Shown here one piece after another: positions 12,817 through 26,107 of a stretch of DNA of 64,000 nucleotides. Numbering within the stretch: position 1 is the first letter of the stretch; each line of letters opens with the position of its first letter. The stretch lies in NCBI RefSeq assembly GCF_018139145.2, contig NC_059477.1, forward strand, positions 15,177,522 to 15,241,521, in the 5' to 3' direction. The notes beneath the pieces are model-generated. The model had not been told where the DNA came from, ran no database searches, and worked only from the letters and a program-made list of their open reading frames with translations. The position numbers were made by a program, and so were the translations under genes. This stretch comes from Gymnogyps californianus. Its lineage: Eukaryota; Chordata; Aves; Accipitriformes; Cathartidae.

Positions 12817-14463
12817 TGGCCCTGGCTCTTGAAATACTGTAAATAAGTTCTGTTCACTGTGTTGTGATGCCATTTGAAGGGTTAGTTGAGAGTGATTTAT
12901 AAAGGCAGTAGCTTATATTCAGAGCTGTTCTTAATTGTGGCCTGGCTTGATAAAGCCACTGTCGCAAACATACTAGTTTCTTTACAGCTGGATCAAATGT
13001 ATCGGGGGTTATATTTCAAGGAGGGAAAGGAAAGTATTTTAATTTGTTTTCGCTTCACTTTCAGCGGGCCTTCATAACACCAGCGGCTACCCTGTGGCTG
13101 CCAAGTCCTGGCTGAGTATCCTACAGCATCTAAAACTCTCTGAGAGAAGTACAAGGCTGTGTACAGCACGTACACGACAGGCAGAGTTTCCTTGGGGAAT
13201 GCGCCTTATTTATGGAGGGTACTGAGAGACATCCAGCTTTACATCCAACCCTCCCTCTAGAGGTTTTTCCCTCCTGCATTACTAGGGAAGAGGGCAGAAA
13301 GAAATGGAACAAGAACCGAACACACTTGCTTCATAATCGGTTGCATTCCTCTCCCTCTCTCCCTCCCACCAATGCTTCCTCCTGACTGGATTTAGAGCTG
13401 CGCCTGCCCCTGCCCCAGGGAGTCCAGCCCTGTATCTGAATCACAGAGATGTTCCCCCACCACCCCAAAGCTGTCTCCTCTCCCCTGCTTCCAAGCCCGG
13501 CTGGTGGGTAGAGATCGGTGTGAATGCAAATGCTAGAGCCAGCTGGGCAGCTGCAAGCGCTCCCTGTGCCTCAGGGCTATGCCAGTCTCTCACCAGCATT
13601 AGCAGCACAGAAGAAATGTTGGCTGGGATTAAATGCTGCTTCTCATCAGGGACATTACCTACCAGCGGTGGCCCCTGGAAAGCAGCAGCGCACAGACCCA
13701 CCTGCCCTGTGCCTTACAGACCTCTTACTGTAACGAGCACTTTTCCCAGGGATATCTAGTAAAGGGACACACTCCTAGCAGGACAAACGTTCCTGATGAT
13801 ATTTAATACCTGGGAAGTGGCCTATGCGATCTAATCTGTCGCATACCAAAGGTGTCAAAAAGACATCAAAGAAATCCTTGTGCTCAATTGCTGGGCCAGG
13901 TACACAGTCTTCCCTGATGAGGAGAGGAGCCCAAACGGTTTAACAACATTCCCAAAAAGGCAGAAGTCAAGGAATTAAGGACACTTGGAAACTCCACAAA
14001 ATATATTTCTAGGTGGCAAGCCTGTATTACTTCCCTGTGACAAAATCCTTGAGACAAATCTCTGAGCTCCCACAGCCCTGTTGGGCCAGGTAGCACAGGT
14101 CCCTGTGGCTGGGGATATGCATTTCTGACCTCCTCCCAGACTGGCTGGCTGCAGAGCAAGCTCAGGCTGCACGGGACAAAGAGCCGGGCACATACCCCAC
14201 CGCCCTGTCACCCCATGGCTCTGCTGTGCTGCTGGCCCCCTCTCTCCACCTGCACCTTCTCTCTTCCTACGCACTGCTGCAAATAACTTGCTACAAAAAA
14301 GCTATTCTCTCCTCTTCCTCCTGGGCCCCATGGTCTCGAAGCCCTCCCTGTTGCTTTCCTTGTCTTTTCCCTCACCCCTTGCTGTGAAAAGCCCCCTTCC
14401 CCGCTGGCCTGATGGCCCCTGGCTGCAGGAACTTGAGTAGTTTGGCACTTGGCACCAGCCTGG

Positions 14464-14623
14464 CGCTGCCCGAGGCTGAGCTTCACTTGGGGGACTGCGG
14501 GTGGGCCCCGCACTGACGGGTGCCTTCACGCAGCGGCAGGCTCGTGAGGGCCGGGCACGCCGCTGGCAGGCACTTTGCTGTAACCCCGGCCAGGGCAGGC
14601 TGGGAAGGGGCTGCCCTGCCGGA
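14464..14623. other. CpG-rich segment in the PARD3B 3' UTR
   Basis: About 13 CpG in 160 bp, unlike the CpG-poor surroundings. It lies roughly 1 kb after the stop codon. It may be conserved UTR, an unmethylated regulatory patch or only local GC drift. Confidence 0.3.
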
Positions 14624-15587
14624 GCCAAGGCAGCACCTGATACAGTAACTTCATATGAATTATGGAGTCCATGCCCGCGGTCACCTCCTCAGGCACTTCT
14701 TATAGGCCAGCTCCACTGAAACCCCAAGAGCGACACTTACTGACAGCAGCTGAGGATCTGATCTCCAGGGTTTACATTTAAAGAGTGCACACTGTATAAC
14801 TAAGAAATGCTCACAAGCACACACATGCACATCTACAGACACACACTTCTCAGGTGGCTGGCTGCCTTGTCCTCTGCGAGCCTGCCCAAGCGTGGCACGT
14901 AAAGCTTTTTGTCTTACTCCATATGCAGCAGGTGCAATAAGAGGAGAATCTTGCTACACAAACTGCAAAAAATGAAGGCTACAAGATAAATGCTGCCACC
15001 ACCAAACAGAAAGAGGAAGACAGAGGCCAGATTACAAATCTGGAACTGCAGCACCCTTAAAGCACAGTGCTGCTGGTCTGAACATGCCTGGAATGTGGCC
15101 GCTACCTCTGCGGCAGTCCCTTGTCAACTCAGGATCACACACTGGATTACACAAGATCCCCAGCTCTGCACGAAGTCTGTACTGCATGCTGTGTTCTCAC
15201 TAAAGGCTCTACAACAGCACTCTGAAGTAAACTCTGGTGACACCACTGCCCTTATACAGACAGCTACGTACTGTATAGGTGTAACTGGATTCGGTAAATA
15301 GCCCTGAGGTGTATTAAGTGTTGCGCTTCATTTCCAGCAGCCACTTTCTATTTTTAAAAGGAATTAAAAAATACTCAACTGTCTGGTACCTCATGTACTC
15401 AAAACATATCGTACCTCACGTGGCTTTAGTTTGCCTGTTAGAAAGCACCTATGCTGAGCCCAGCTCAGTAAGAACGACTCCAGGTCTCGTGTGCCATTCT
15501 TACAGGCAGCTACGCTTGGGAACAACTCTACAAGGATTATGTCCGACGGGATTCCTCCCGGGCTGTGCTGGCAAGTCCAGTGCGTGG

Positions 15588-15942
15588 CTATACAGCTGCA
15601 GTCATGGGGTTCTTCTGCCTGGGATCCTGTTGCCTGTACTGGTACTGGTCTGGACTGGTCCCACGGTGTCGGGCAATTTCATTATAAGCTGGTGCTCGGT
15701 GGGACTGAGGAGGGGAAGGTGGTACATCCTGCCGGAGGGGTCCTTTATGCTGGTTTGTGACAGGCTGGGCTGGGTAGTACTGGGGGTACCTCAATTCTGC
15801 CACTCTTGTGTCTGGCGCACGGATGTAGTTCCCCTTAGATGGGTGGACAACTGGCTGTCCTCCTTGGTAGTAGAGAAGATCTTTCTCTTTGTATATTACT
15901 CGTGGCCCTGTTAAATATTCCAGTGGCTCTGCAGGTCCACGC
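15588..15942 (-). CDS. PARD3B: PARD3B last coding exon with native C-terminus and stop
   Basis: Terminal coding exon: the first G (15942) completes the split Arg codon, then 117 codons and a TAG stop at 15590-15588. Visible blocks in order are RGPAEPLEYL, a YKEKDLLYY segment, HPSKGNYIRAPDTRVAELRY, the family signature KGPLRQDVPPSPPQ, SPDQYQYR and the terminal QKNPMTAAV. The paralogue PARD3 carries KGPFRQDVPPSPSQ but ends differently. The NPMTAAV end is the PARD3B form. The exon is rich in Pro, Tyr, Gln and Arg, so it is predicted disordered, with Tyr and Ser/Pro sites that could be phosphorylated. The last residues TAAV resemble a PDZ ligand but have Ala at position -2, so they are not a classical class I motif. 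The acceptor is TTTTTCCTCCTCAG (AG at 15944-15943). The 198-codon plus-strand frame over this exon is antisense. The open frame reading upstream to a Met at 15971 is intron read-through, not a start. Confidence 0.94.
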
Positions 15943-16860
15943 CTGAGGAGGAAAAACATAATAAAGCACATAAAAAGGCAGTCTACTAGCCCAATAACAC
16001 ATTATTGTACTCACAATCTATGTTTACTTTGGGAAAGGAAATGCCACCTCAAGCATGATAGGTCCAGATGAATCAAAAGAACTTCTGAAGGATAACAAGC
16101 CTCCCACCTGCACGCTACAAAAGTCTGTAACATCCAGGACGCTGGAGGAAGGGTCCAGCGCACATCACAGCCCTTTTACAATGGGGGAGCACTGGAGCCC
16201 TTCAGCTCCCAAAGTCAGTCTCCTGTGATCCATTTGCCGTAATGGAAACAAAGCTCCTTTAAACAATACATGTTTGACTGAATCTTATCTAGCCTGAGGA
16301 TAAACAGATGAGTTGGGTCTGCAAGTCTGCAAATCCCATAAGCTTTACATGCACAAATATTCACGCTTTCCAAGCCATTTCCCACTATTTTTTCTCCTAA
16401 CATGTCGGACTGTAAAACTTTCCAAACACCATAGTTGGAAAAACTGGAACTCCTGGAAGAAACGCTAGGGATGTCACGCTACAATACCTGTGTTTAATGG
16501 GCGAGCTGCCAATGGGGTTTCAAAAAAACTCCTGTGATCTAGAAGGCCTGGTATTACAACAGCCCTGTAACTTGTCTGCATCAGTATGGATCTGACAAGC
16601 TCTAGTTCACGTGAAAAGCAACATGTGAACATGTCATCCCTGAGGATGTGCCATGGAGCCCTCTCTGTAGCTTTCTGCATCTTAATTCCATGATTTGCAC
16701 TAATGAAGCATTGATACTTTTTCCTACTACAGCTTAACTTGTGATTCTTTTGAAATGGCAAAAATAATTGTTCTCACAGACATGTCACCAGAGCATCCCC
16801 AAAAGTTCAACTCAATTAGGAGTTTTTGCCAGTCTGATTGCAAATGTCTTTGCACTTTGG

Positions 16861-16890
16861 GCAAAATCTCCCACTGACTGCAGAGGAAGC
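16861..16890 (+). mobile_element. Short CR1/L3-like relic
   Basis: GCAAAATCTCCCACTGACTG followed by CAGAGG resembles gcaaaactcccattgacttcaatgg. Short and diverged. Confidence 0.22.
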
Positions 16891-17890
16891 TTGTCTCTGA
16901 GTGAGAGCTAAAGGAAGACGGCAGGGTTTTGACCCAAAACAGGGGCTGAAAGTATAAATCAATTACACCTGCTCTGTGGCTTTGGGACTGAACTCATCAA
17001 CTGTTTAAATATTCTTTGCATAGATTTATTAAAAAAGTCATCATTCTGGTACAGCAGATCAGGTGTTCACAATTTGTCAATGCCTCTCTTTTGTTCACAC
17101 AGATATTTTACAAGCATGCTCCCCCTTTCTTAATCTGGGCTCCCAGACTCCACTGGAACTTGTTTTGCATGAAGTAAAACAAAACATGTGGTTTTCTCCT
17201 GCACTCGTTTAAGCCCATGGGGTAAATCATGGACATAGGCAATGAACAAACATTATCTGCCTTGAAATGAACCTACAATTCTCCCCCTGGAATAACTTAG
17301 TGCAAATGTTTCCTGTTTAAAATGGAAAGAGCAAAAGGAAGAATTCCAGGCCTTGGACTTTTAGGACCTTATGCTCCCCAGAGACTTTTTGCTTTAAAAA
17401 CAGAACATTATAAAAGACAGGCACTCCTGGCTTCCCCCCTGCAGTGAGATAGTCCAGACAAAGTGCTGAAGGGCCTGAAGCCACCCTCTGAGATACTAAA
17501 AGGACTCTTAACCGCATGTATTGAGACAACTGCTGTCTCTGCTCACACACCTATGCCTTGCAACAAAGCTTAATTTCCACAGCAGGCCAAAGAGTTGCTC
17601 CATGTATTTCTACATGAAGACTTGTTCACTAGTCAGTCCCATCACACTCAGCTTTTAATTCCTCTGTGTGCAAAAACGCACTTCCAATCATAAAAGGCTT
17701 CTGCGACGGTAGGAACTGCTTTGTGTCAAGCAGCAAACCAACAGGAACAAGTGTCAAACCTACACCCATCACCTTTTAATATAAGGATAATGCTCAAACA
17801 CCTGTATATTAGATTTTAGAAGATGTTCTCATTGGCAGCTATAATCAACCAAATTCTTGTGGATCTCATTAAAAAGGGACTGAGCTTGGA

Positions 17891-17915
17891 ACCTGATCCA
17901 GAATTCACTGAAGAG
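17891..17915 (+). mobile_element. Short CR1/L3-like relic
   Basis: ACCTGATCCAGAATTCACTG followed by AAG resembles the cctgatccaaaactcattgaag word of sauropsid CR1/L3 repeats. Short and diverged. Confidence 0.25.
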
Positions 17916-20900
17916 CCAGGTAGCTTGTGGACAGAGCTCTAACTGCAAAATTGAATTACTCTAAAGTAACAAATTCAAGATTAATTGGTACCAAAATGAC
18001 TGTTGAGAGCAGAACTGAGCCACCAGCATCATCTACTGAGCCTTCAGCTCACAGCTCATCCCTCAACTCACATGAGAGGTCTGGATGTTGCAGGAAAAGA
18101 GGGGGATGTGTTTTGCCATCCAGCCAAAAGAGCTGTTTCCAGGAAAGCTCAGCGGGTCCAGTTCTGGGAGACAGCGTGACACTGCTGCCACAGAAGCTGT
18201 GACTGTGCAGAGGGTAGCGCATTCAGGCAGCTTTGACCTAGGACTGTGCAGTGAAGATGAGCCTGAGCAACCAAAGCACAAGCATGCCAGACCGGAGGCA
18301 TGTACCCAAGCTGCTCAAGCTTGTGCCATCGGGTCTTCATGGCTGTTATCTATGCTACAAAACTAAATCCACCATGGGTTCACTTACAGCTAATACTGTC
18401 TCTGGTTGTGTAGACAAACTGCAAAGAGGAACATGTGGGAAGGGCAAAATCTTTCTTTAAAAAATAAAGAAATATCCAAGCTGTTCACTCTCAGCACCAG
18501 TTTCCCTTCTCTGAGGGTGAAACACCCATAGGTGGTATCATTCTCGAGTGTCTTCCACAGAGTCAGGGCTTAGCAGCTGGGAGGAGAGGTTGTACACGGA
18601 GACAAGGCTTGAATCCACTTCACATGGGTCCTTTAGGAAAGCCTCGGGAAGACAGAAGGTATGTGAGGTTTTTTAGCAGCCTTCGCAATAATACAAGCAG
18701 TGATCTAACCAATGATTACCAGAACTCTCGCATGAGTAAAGCCTTGGGAAACCCTGGTAACTGCCCAAAAGGCTGCCCCGGGCAGCATGACCGGGGGAAA
18801 TTTCATGAAAGATATCCTCGTGGCTGCACCACACTCTCCAGCTCACTTCCCTGGTGATCCCTGTGGGTGTTATGCCTGCAGACACACATGCTACGACAAC
18901 GACACTTTTCTTCCCTTTTATGACCAGCACTGCATGTTGAGCTTAGTTATTTCCTGAGGATTCATTCTTCCCCACCTACCAGCTATGCCCGGTGAAGTCT
19001 GTTCTTAGGGAGCTGCTCGCAGTGCAACCAACCAGCCTGGGGAGTCTCCATGAACCTCTTGACATGAACCTCCATCTGACAAGTCTTAAAATACAGGAAA
19101 AAACAGCCTTTCCCTCCCCAAGTGTGTCAAATTAACCATCAGAAAGTCAATCTTTTTAAGGTAGAAGAAACACCTACAGATACCAAGCTCTGGCTGTAGA
19201 AATGCTGTCACCATTAGGAGTAAGTCTGGGACACTGGGGGCGGTTCCTGGCAGGAAGAGCAGGGCTCCTCTGAAGCAACACCATTTTCACTTGATAGCTC
19301 GTGGTGTAAAAGTACATGCTGTTGTTTATCCTTAAAGAAATTGCCATAACAACTCAAACCAAACACTTTCTACTTGGCAGCCCCTTGTAGATGCTATGCT
19401 TGTTTCTGCAAGAAGCAAAACAACCCCTGCCTTTTCACTCGGCAGACATTGCCACCTCTGAGGAGGCCCTAATGAAATTCTTCTCCCCTCCCTCGCTGTT
19501 TTTGTTGGCTCCTGATGAGTTCAGAGTTCACAGGGCCATATCACACCTCCCAGGTGACCCGCGGTTTGGGGGTCAAACCAATAACCTCAAGTGGAAAATC
19601 AGTGACCCAGGGGAGTGATCAAAAATCCACAAATTGGGTTAAGCAGGTCCAGCCACTCAAAAGGACCAGGCCAGGAGCGTGCCCTCTGAGAGGACATGCT
19701 GAGTAGGAGCTGCTCTGACCGTCAGCTGTTTTCCAGATTTTTGGCCAGTTGTTTGACCTGGGGGCCCAGTGAAATTAACGGCAGGCAGAAGGTAGGGAAG
19801 CTGACACAACATCCTGGGAAGGAACTGATCTCAGAGCTCAAAAAGTGGTTTTGCTGATAGTTCAACTCTATGGCTCCCACTGAAGATGCATCACTGATGC
19901 AGGTCTAGCTAAAAGCAGAGGCTGCTGCTGAAGGAAGCAGTGGAAGGAAGGGAGGCAGAAGCACCAGGTTGAAGAAAGGAGTGAAACTCGTGGGGCAGTG
20001 TGAAAATGCACTCCTCAAAAATGTCATGGGCAAGGTGCCCCTTAAAAATGTTCATTTTATTGTGAGGAAGCAAAATCTCACCTTCCCCTGCAGAGAAATT
20101 ATAGATCACACACACAGGTAGTTGCAAACATGTTTCGCCATATCATCTCATATGCTGGCTAGCAGCTCTACTGGTTTATCTTCTAAATGATTCACCAGGT
20201 AAGAACTGTGATCCATTCTGAGCTTTAAGAGCACAAAGCAGCCTTGTCCAAATAAAGCAGGTAACTTGTGACTGATGTTCAATTAGAAGTACATGTGTTG
20301 TGATTTTCTCTATGACAAGTAAAGCCTGAAGTAGTTTTTCTATCCCTGCTTTATTTATCTTCCAAGCACAAAGAATATAAAATCTAGTATTTTCTGGCTT
20401 TGCTGCAGAATTTTTAAGAGCTTTTGGGTTTATTTAAAACTGAACCAAAGGATTCGGAATACTTAAGAAAGGCTTCTTTTACCTAAATGTTGTTTAGTCA
20501 TTGAAGTTAAACAGGTACCTGTAGGTTTCAAAAAACCTAACTAAAACACTTTTTGCTTTCTGCAGTTCCCCCCCCTTTTTCTTTTTAAAGCCCCCATTTC
20601 AGTAATTCCTCAATTGTGGAGAATCTCACAGGGTAGACTGGGCTAAATACCTGATGCTTCAAAAAACAACCAGAAAAAAATCAGTTCATTTCAGGTTTAC
20701 TGTGTGTCATTGTTAACCCCCATTTGCAGGTCACCTTTAACATCAGCCAAGAGACACATGCTTGGGTTATCTGAAAGGAAAGGAAAGCAAAATGACGGTC
20801 TGGCTGTCACGCTGTGCCCCATCATGTTGGGGGTTTGGATTTCATCATGACAAAGAGTTTTTCTTGCCTCTGTTCTATAGGGAGAATCACAGAAGTCACC

Positions 20901-23488
20901 CTCTTAGTACCTGGTAAAAAGCAAGGAAGGGAATGCTGTCTTACATCATTGTCTCCTCGCTGCTGAGGGAATATTTTGCAAGGGATACAATCTCACATGA
21001 AAAATTGCCTTCTTACATTGTCAGGGAGTACTTCCTGAAACAAACTTCGAAGACAGCCACAGACTAAGTGGCAAATGGAAAGCCCAGATTTGGCTGCAGT
21101 CTCTTTCATGTCTAAGCGAGACATACAGAGACTCTGGGTGATGGCATCAGGTGGCTCAGGCTGTGATTAAAGAACAGGAGAAAGCAACAAGGTCCTATCT
21201 GTGTGCAAATTCTCACTGAAGAACTCTATTGTATGCATCATGACTGCATGCTGTTTGTTCTCAGCCAGGAGGATCTACATTTAAAGAAGAAAGAAGAAGC
21301 TGATGTAAGAATTAAATTATGCAAACAAACGATCTTACAGTATCAAATTACACCGTGTCTTTATAAAGCTCTTCTCAACATACACGAAAAACAACTGACT
21401 GAAAAGACCATGTAGTCCCTGTCTCTCCAGATACAGTATTAAAGACACCACAGTGCTCCTTGCAGTCAGTGGCACCAAGAACTTCTGTTGCTTAATATTC
21501 AATGTGCATGTAACTTAAAAAAAAAAACAACCAAATTTAAATCACTGCAGGTTTCAAAAAAATCACTGCATGACTCTGAGCTTCATTAAAATCTGTCTCT
21601 GTGTATTAATAGGCAAGATACTCCTATAACAAATATTCTTTGCCATTTCAGACCAATACTTCCCATAGCCGATGATTGGTTTTGCATTTAAAAAGCCACT
21701 GGAAATCAAATTTGGTATTTTAGCGCTGGGAAGAATCTGCAGCACAAGGAAGTGCTCAGTGGCTGCTGTCTGTGAGAGAGGCTTGTACCTCTCAGAAGAA
21801 GGCAGATGTCTAGCAATGTCATACTAACCTCAAACACACCACACAGATTATTTATGGGCTGAGCTGGTGGAGGTGCTTTCTTCTCCTGTTCTTTTATCAA
21901 CAATACAAGGCTAAAAAATCAGATAACGTAAACGAATACAATCCCTGGCTCTCATGTAGCACATGCCATGCGGAGAGAGCTGTTTTTAGTTTGAGGACTG
22001 TGTTTGGAATTCCTTCAGTGTCAGGTTTCCAGTTACCAGACCCTCATCCCTGGGCCAGGCACGACTGCGGTTGGACTGGATTAGCAGAACACTCTGCAAT
22101 GTATATTATATAGCTTTGACTTCTATAGGCTTTGCAGACCCATAAAAATAATGATCATTTCATGACCTGCGTTACGGGGCGGGGGGAAGAGCGGAAAAAT
22201 CTCTCCTCTTTTTAAAGAATTCATAATTTGTTTTGGATTTGGAGAAGGAGGGATCCATACAAGTTTGTTTGAAATTCAAGCAAGAGTACATTTCAGATGC
22301 AATGCAGGCAGGCCTGTTTCTCTCCCCTTGCATGCAGTTTTGCAAAGTTTAAGAGTGGCCTTGACTGGCCTGAACATAAGAGCTTATATGAATAGTTTTC
22401 CTCTCTCTATAGTATTACGGCTTGGAATATTTAGAAACAAACAGCAAAAGCACCACAATCCTGGAAGGTAAGTGCATAGACATGTTTATATTACTCTAAT
22501 TGAAGTCTTGCCTTAAAGCAGCTGGAGAACAAAGTCCTTTCTTGTTTGCAGAGGGCCATTTTGAGAGATGTTGGGCCCCAGCAGCTCCCTGGGCAGTTCT
22601 TAGCAATTGAAGATGTTTAGGTGTCCCACTTGTTTTTACATCCAGGACCAAGCATAAAGTTTAGTTAGATACTAGCTTTCCATGCAGATAAGCAGACTGC
22701 AGAAACAACTGTGAGACAGGAAAACAGTAGGCTGACAGGTTTAAAACTTTACTATAAGATTATGTAAGATTTCTTATGACAGCATGAACAGTCTATTTTG
22801 CGTGCAAGCAAATTGATTGTTCTCAATCCCTAACGGAGGAAACTATGTCACAGATTGGTTAACATCAGAATTTAGAGTGCCGTTTAATTAAACCCCCTCC
22901 CATCAGCAAGAAAGCCATAAAACATTGTGTTGCTCCTTTGCTCCAGCATTAGTTTATTTTCCACAGCAGATCTCAGACCAGCTTCTGATAATCCCATTCT
23001 GCAGGCAAAGCTCCCCTTTCTTTCCTTCCCTAAATCCAACCTACAAATATAGGAACTGCAATAATCAGGATTAAAGCCCTCAAATCAACAGCAACAAAAA
23101 CCCGAATATGCTAGCCAGTGCTCTATAAATGCCCAATAAGCATTCAAAACAACTAGTCCAATAATCCTTCCTACTCAATTCCTCACTTGTTTTGTTCATA
23201 TGCTCTCAGGCATGGTACATCTCTTCTACCAGGAGGCATAAAATAAAGTAGCACCTATTGAACAAGACATTGCTATTCTGTGGTCTCTTCAAGCTTAAAG
23301 GGATCTTAAGTAGATTGGTACTTTAAGTAGCGAGTCATTACAACATGTGTCATTTCATATGTTACTCATTATTCAACACAACATAATACCGTGTGAGTCA
23401 TTAACCTCTTGGCATTGGTAACCTACTCTCAATCCTAAGCAGTCATGCTTGTTGTTCAGGAACCCCCATGCTCTGTTGGGGAGAGACC

Positions 23489-23516
23489 TGGATGAGATTT
23501 TAAGGTCCCTTTGGTC
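23489..23516 (+). mobile_element. Possible CR1 tail fragment
   Basis: CTGGATGAGATTTTAAGGTCCCTTT resembles the CR1 segment ggatgatctttaaggtccctt. Very short, so it may be chance. Confidence 0.2.
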
Positions 23517-26094
23517 TTTTGTTTTGCAGATCAGCAGGGGCGCAAAGCTCTTCCTATAGACTAAAAGAGTTCTTGGCCTTTGGTCTCTTGCGTCACATTT
23601 CTGAGATGATCCTGGCCAAGTTACACTGGAGGGGAGAAAACTTCTTTTTAAAGGACGTATGCATCTTAAGCCAGCAAGACAAGCAAATGTTTAGGTTTCT
23701 CCAGACTCAAACTAATACAAAGAAGTATTGAACACATGCAGAACAGCCACCACTGGGGCAAGATGCTAAAGTGAAATCTCTCTTATGGTAATATTAGTAC
23801 TGCACTACTGTGCAGCAGCTCCAATGGACAGGGGGACCCTGCTATCCCTGCCACGAGAAGAGCCACCTACTTCCCTCAAGAGCAGGCAAGCAATGAGAAG
23901 GGAGAGAGACACAGAGAAGAGAGACCCCAACACTGGCCCCAGCACAGCAGCAGCACAAAAGCCAAAAATACTATCCAGATCTCTTTGCCTCAACCCTAAC
24001 CTCTGCTGCAGATCTCTGCTTTTTTTTGAGGCTATCAGGGTAGAAATTAAAGGTCCTGTGGTGGTTCAGGAGATTTTAATTTGATTTAAAAGAAATTGTG
24101 TTGCCGTAGTCAAAATCCCTCTTCAGAAGGAAACAAGCACACTGCTCAGGCTCCAGGAGAGCTCCTCCCTACCAAGAAAGCCTCCTCCCTTCACCTATCC
24201 ATTCACAGCACTACTGCTATCCATGCTGTTTTTGTCAAGTGCTTTCAAAGACACATAAACCCAAATTCTATCCTGTTCTCATTTTTCACGTGAAACGAAT
24301 TTAAAGCATGGTGATTATTCAGCTGTGCTGTTCAAATGATTTTCAACAAATAACAGAGATCATTAAAAGAATCTTCCTAAGTAATAATGACCTGGGCCCA
24401 GGTCTTTACTATTCAGTCGCTGGGATCTTAACACGCTGTCTGATCTTTAGTGGGCTAGTAAAAACCTGTAAGAAGTGGTTATTAATGTTATTACCAAGCT
24501 TTTAGGCTTTTTTTTTAAAGCATCTCTCATTTAAATTAAAGCATTCCTTGCAGCGTTTTCTCCCATTGCCATGATGAAGCATGGCTGTCAATTCTGCCTC
24601 CAATGGCACAAACGGGGTAATAAAACCATGCTTCAATAAAAAAGGAAAATGATTTTTGAAACTGATTGTATCTGGTTATTTTTCCCTCCATTTCGTTTCT
24701 TTCTGGATGCAGACATTCTGTTAAACTCACTGGGATGTGCCATTCCCTTTTTTCTCCTTTGCAACAAAGGCAAAGCTCAAGATCCAGAGAACGATGGCTG
24801 CTTTTTGGGGGTGAGGGGGACCTTAAAAACAAGCAGCTCTTATTTCTTTCTTCAGGCAATATTTCAGTCCCCATTGTTTCCCTACTGCTCATGTACTGAT
24901 TTGCTCCTAAACAGCGCAAACAGCCTGTAAGTACATCCTCCACCCCTGTATTTTCTTTTGTTAGAATCATTCATTTCTATACAGGCATTAGATTATAGAT
25001 TTCCTGGCTTGTCGCACTCCATTAACACTCTGGTAACCACCCCTTTTCCAGCCAGCCATTAAACACCACCTTTAATAATTGAGATTTAAAGGCTCAGGGC
25101 ATGATGAACAGCTGAAGTTGTAACTTTACAGCTGCCTCTACAGAAGTGTGTAAATCTCCAGATTTGGATAGGCAAATCAGTTAATTAGACTTGCATTAAG
25201 TCACAAACTTTGCGGGTGCTCTGACAGCAGATGTCCTGGAGTTGAGCTTTAAATAACAAGGGTCAAACCCCTCAATCCCACTGGGCTAGAAGAGACGGAA
25301 ACATCCCACCCGGTGCCCAGAGAGCAGTAGCACTGACTGCAGCTGCTGTGACTTGCAGAAGCCATGAGCGCCCTGCAACTGCAGCCCATTCCAGCTGTGT
25401 TTATGCTGGCTTCTTCCTTAAGAGCTTCTACAGTTACACGAATATCAGTGCAGCTGCAGCAAGAAGAGTGACTGCCGACCGGACATGCTCTACCTGCTGC
25501 CCATGGTGGGGACAACCCTTGTTTTACCGCCCTGCATTTCCTGCCTGCCAGCACACAGGTCGCTCTTTCAAAGCGAGGCCCTGCAAGTCATGGGGCTGAG
25601 CGCAGCGTCCCCCTGCCCCTACCTGTGGCCGAGGAAAGGCTATGTGGATGGCCCTGAGTCACTGCTAGCCAGTAAATGTCGAAAGCTGGTGAGACTTGTC
25701 AGAGCTGCAGGCCACTGGCCTCTTTAGGGACATGGGTAGTAAGAGGTTAACCTTTGGTTGTGAGGCCCAAGTGCCTGTGCTCCATCTCTGCATGAGTTAT
25801 CTCCCTGTTGCTGCATTTAAAAATACTGTATGTAATTAACTGTTATCAGGTTGTTAAGCAGTGTGCTGAAGTGTGAACTTATCATTCAATTGTTTCCTTT
25901 ATTTACAAAGACCCTGACATTCTCTGAGGCAGCAGCCTGGGACCAGGCTGTTGACTTGCTCAGATGAGGAGGGTTTAGCGCACCAGATTCTGGTAGCAGA
26001 AGCAGATTCTGGAGAGGTGAGACACAGCTGTGAATCTGCTCGGTTCCTCAAACACCCCCTCAACACGCCCTGCAAAATAGCTGTGTGTGAATGA

Positions 26095-26107
26095 GACACA
26101 CACACAC
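26095..26107. repeat. Short (AC)n
   Basis: About six AC units within an intron. Confidence 0.85.

Larger units (their letters stand above)
11115..15587 (-). other. PARD3B: Probable PARD3B 3' untranslated region
   Basis: Sequence directly downstream of the TAG stop. No further splice partner or gene is recognised. The end is inferred from the best polyadenylation signal (AATAAA at 11143-11138 in minus orientation), giving a 3' UTR of about 4.4 kb. Earlier weaker hexamers could give shorter forms, for example AATAAA at 12816-12811 and ATTAAA at 13807-13802. The proximal part (14464-14623) is CpG-rich and the distal part is AU-rich. Transcript data would be needed to fix the end. Confidence 0.4.

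Noticed and set aside
15318..15914. 198-codon plus-strand open frame, the longest in the window
   Set aside because: It lies antisense over the PARD3B last coding exon. The long opening follows from the codon content of the real exon and it has no recognisable domain.
15943..15971. Met at 15971 as a start codon for the last-exon frame
   Set aside because: The stretch is the pyrimidine tract and acceptor of the intron; the exon begins at 15942 in phase with the 80-bp exon.
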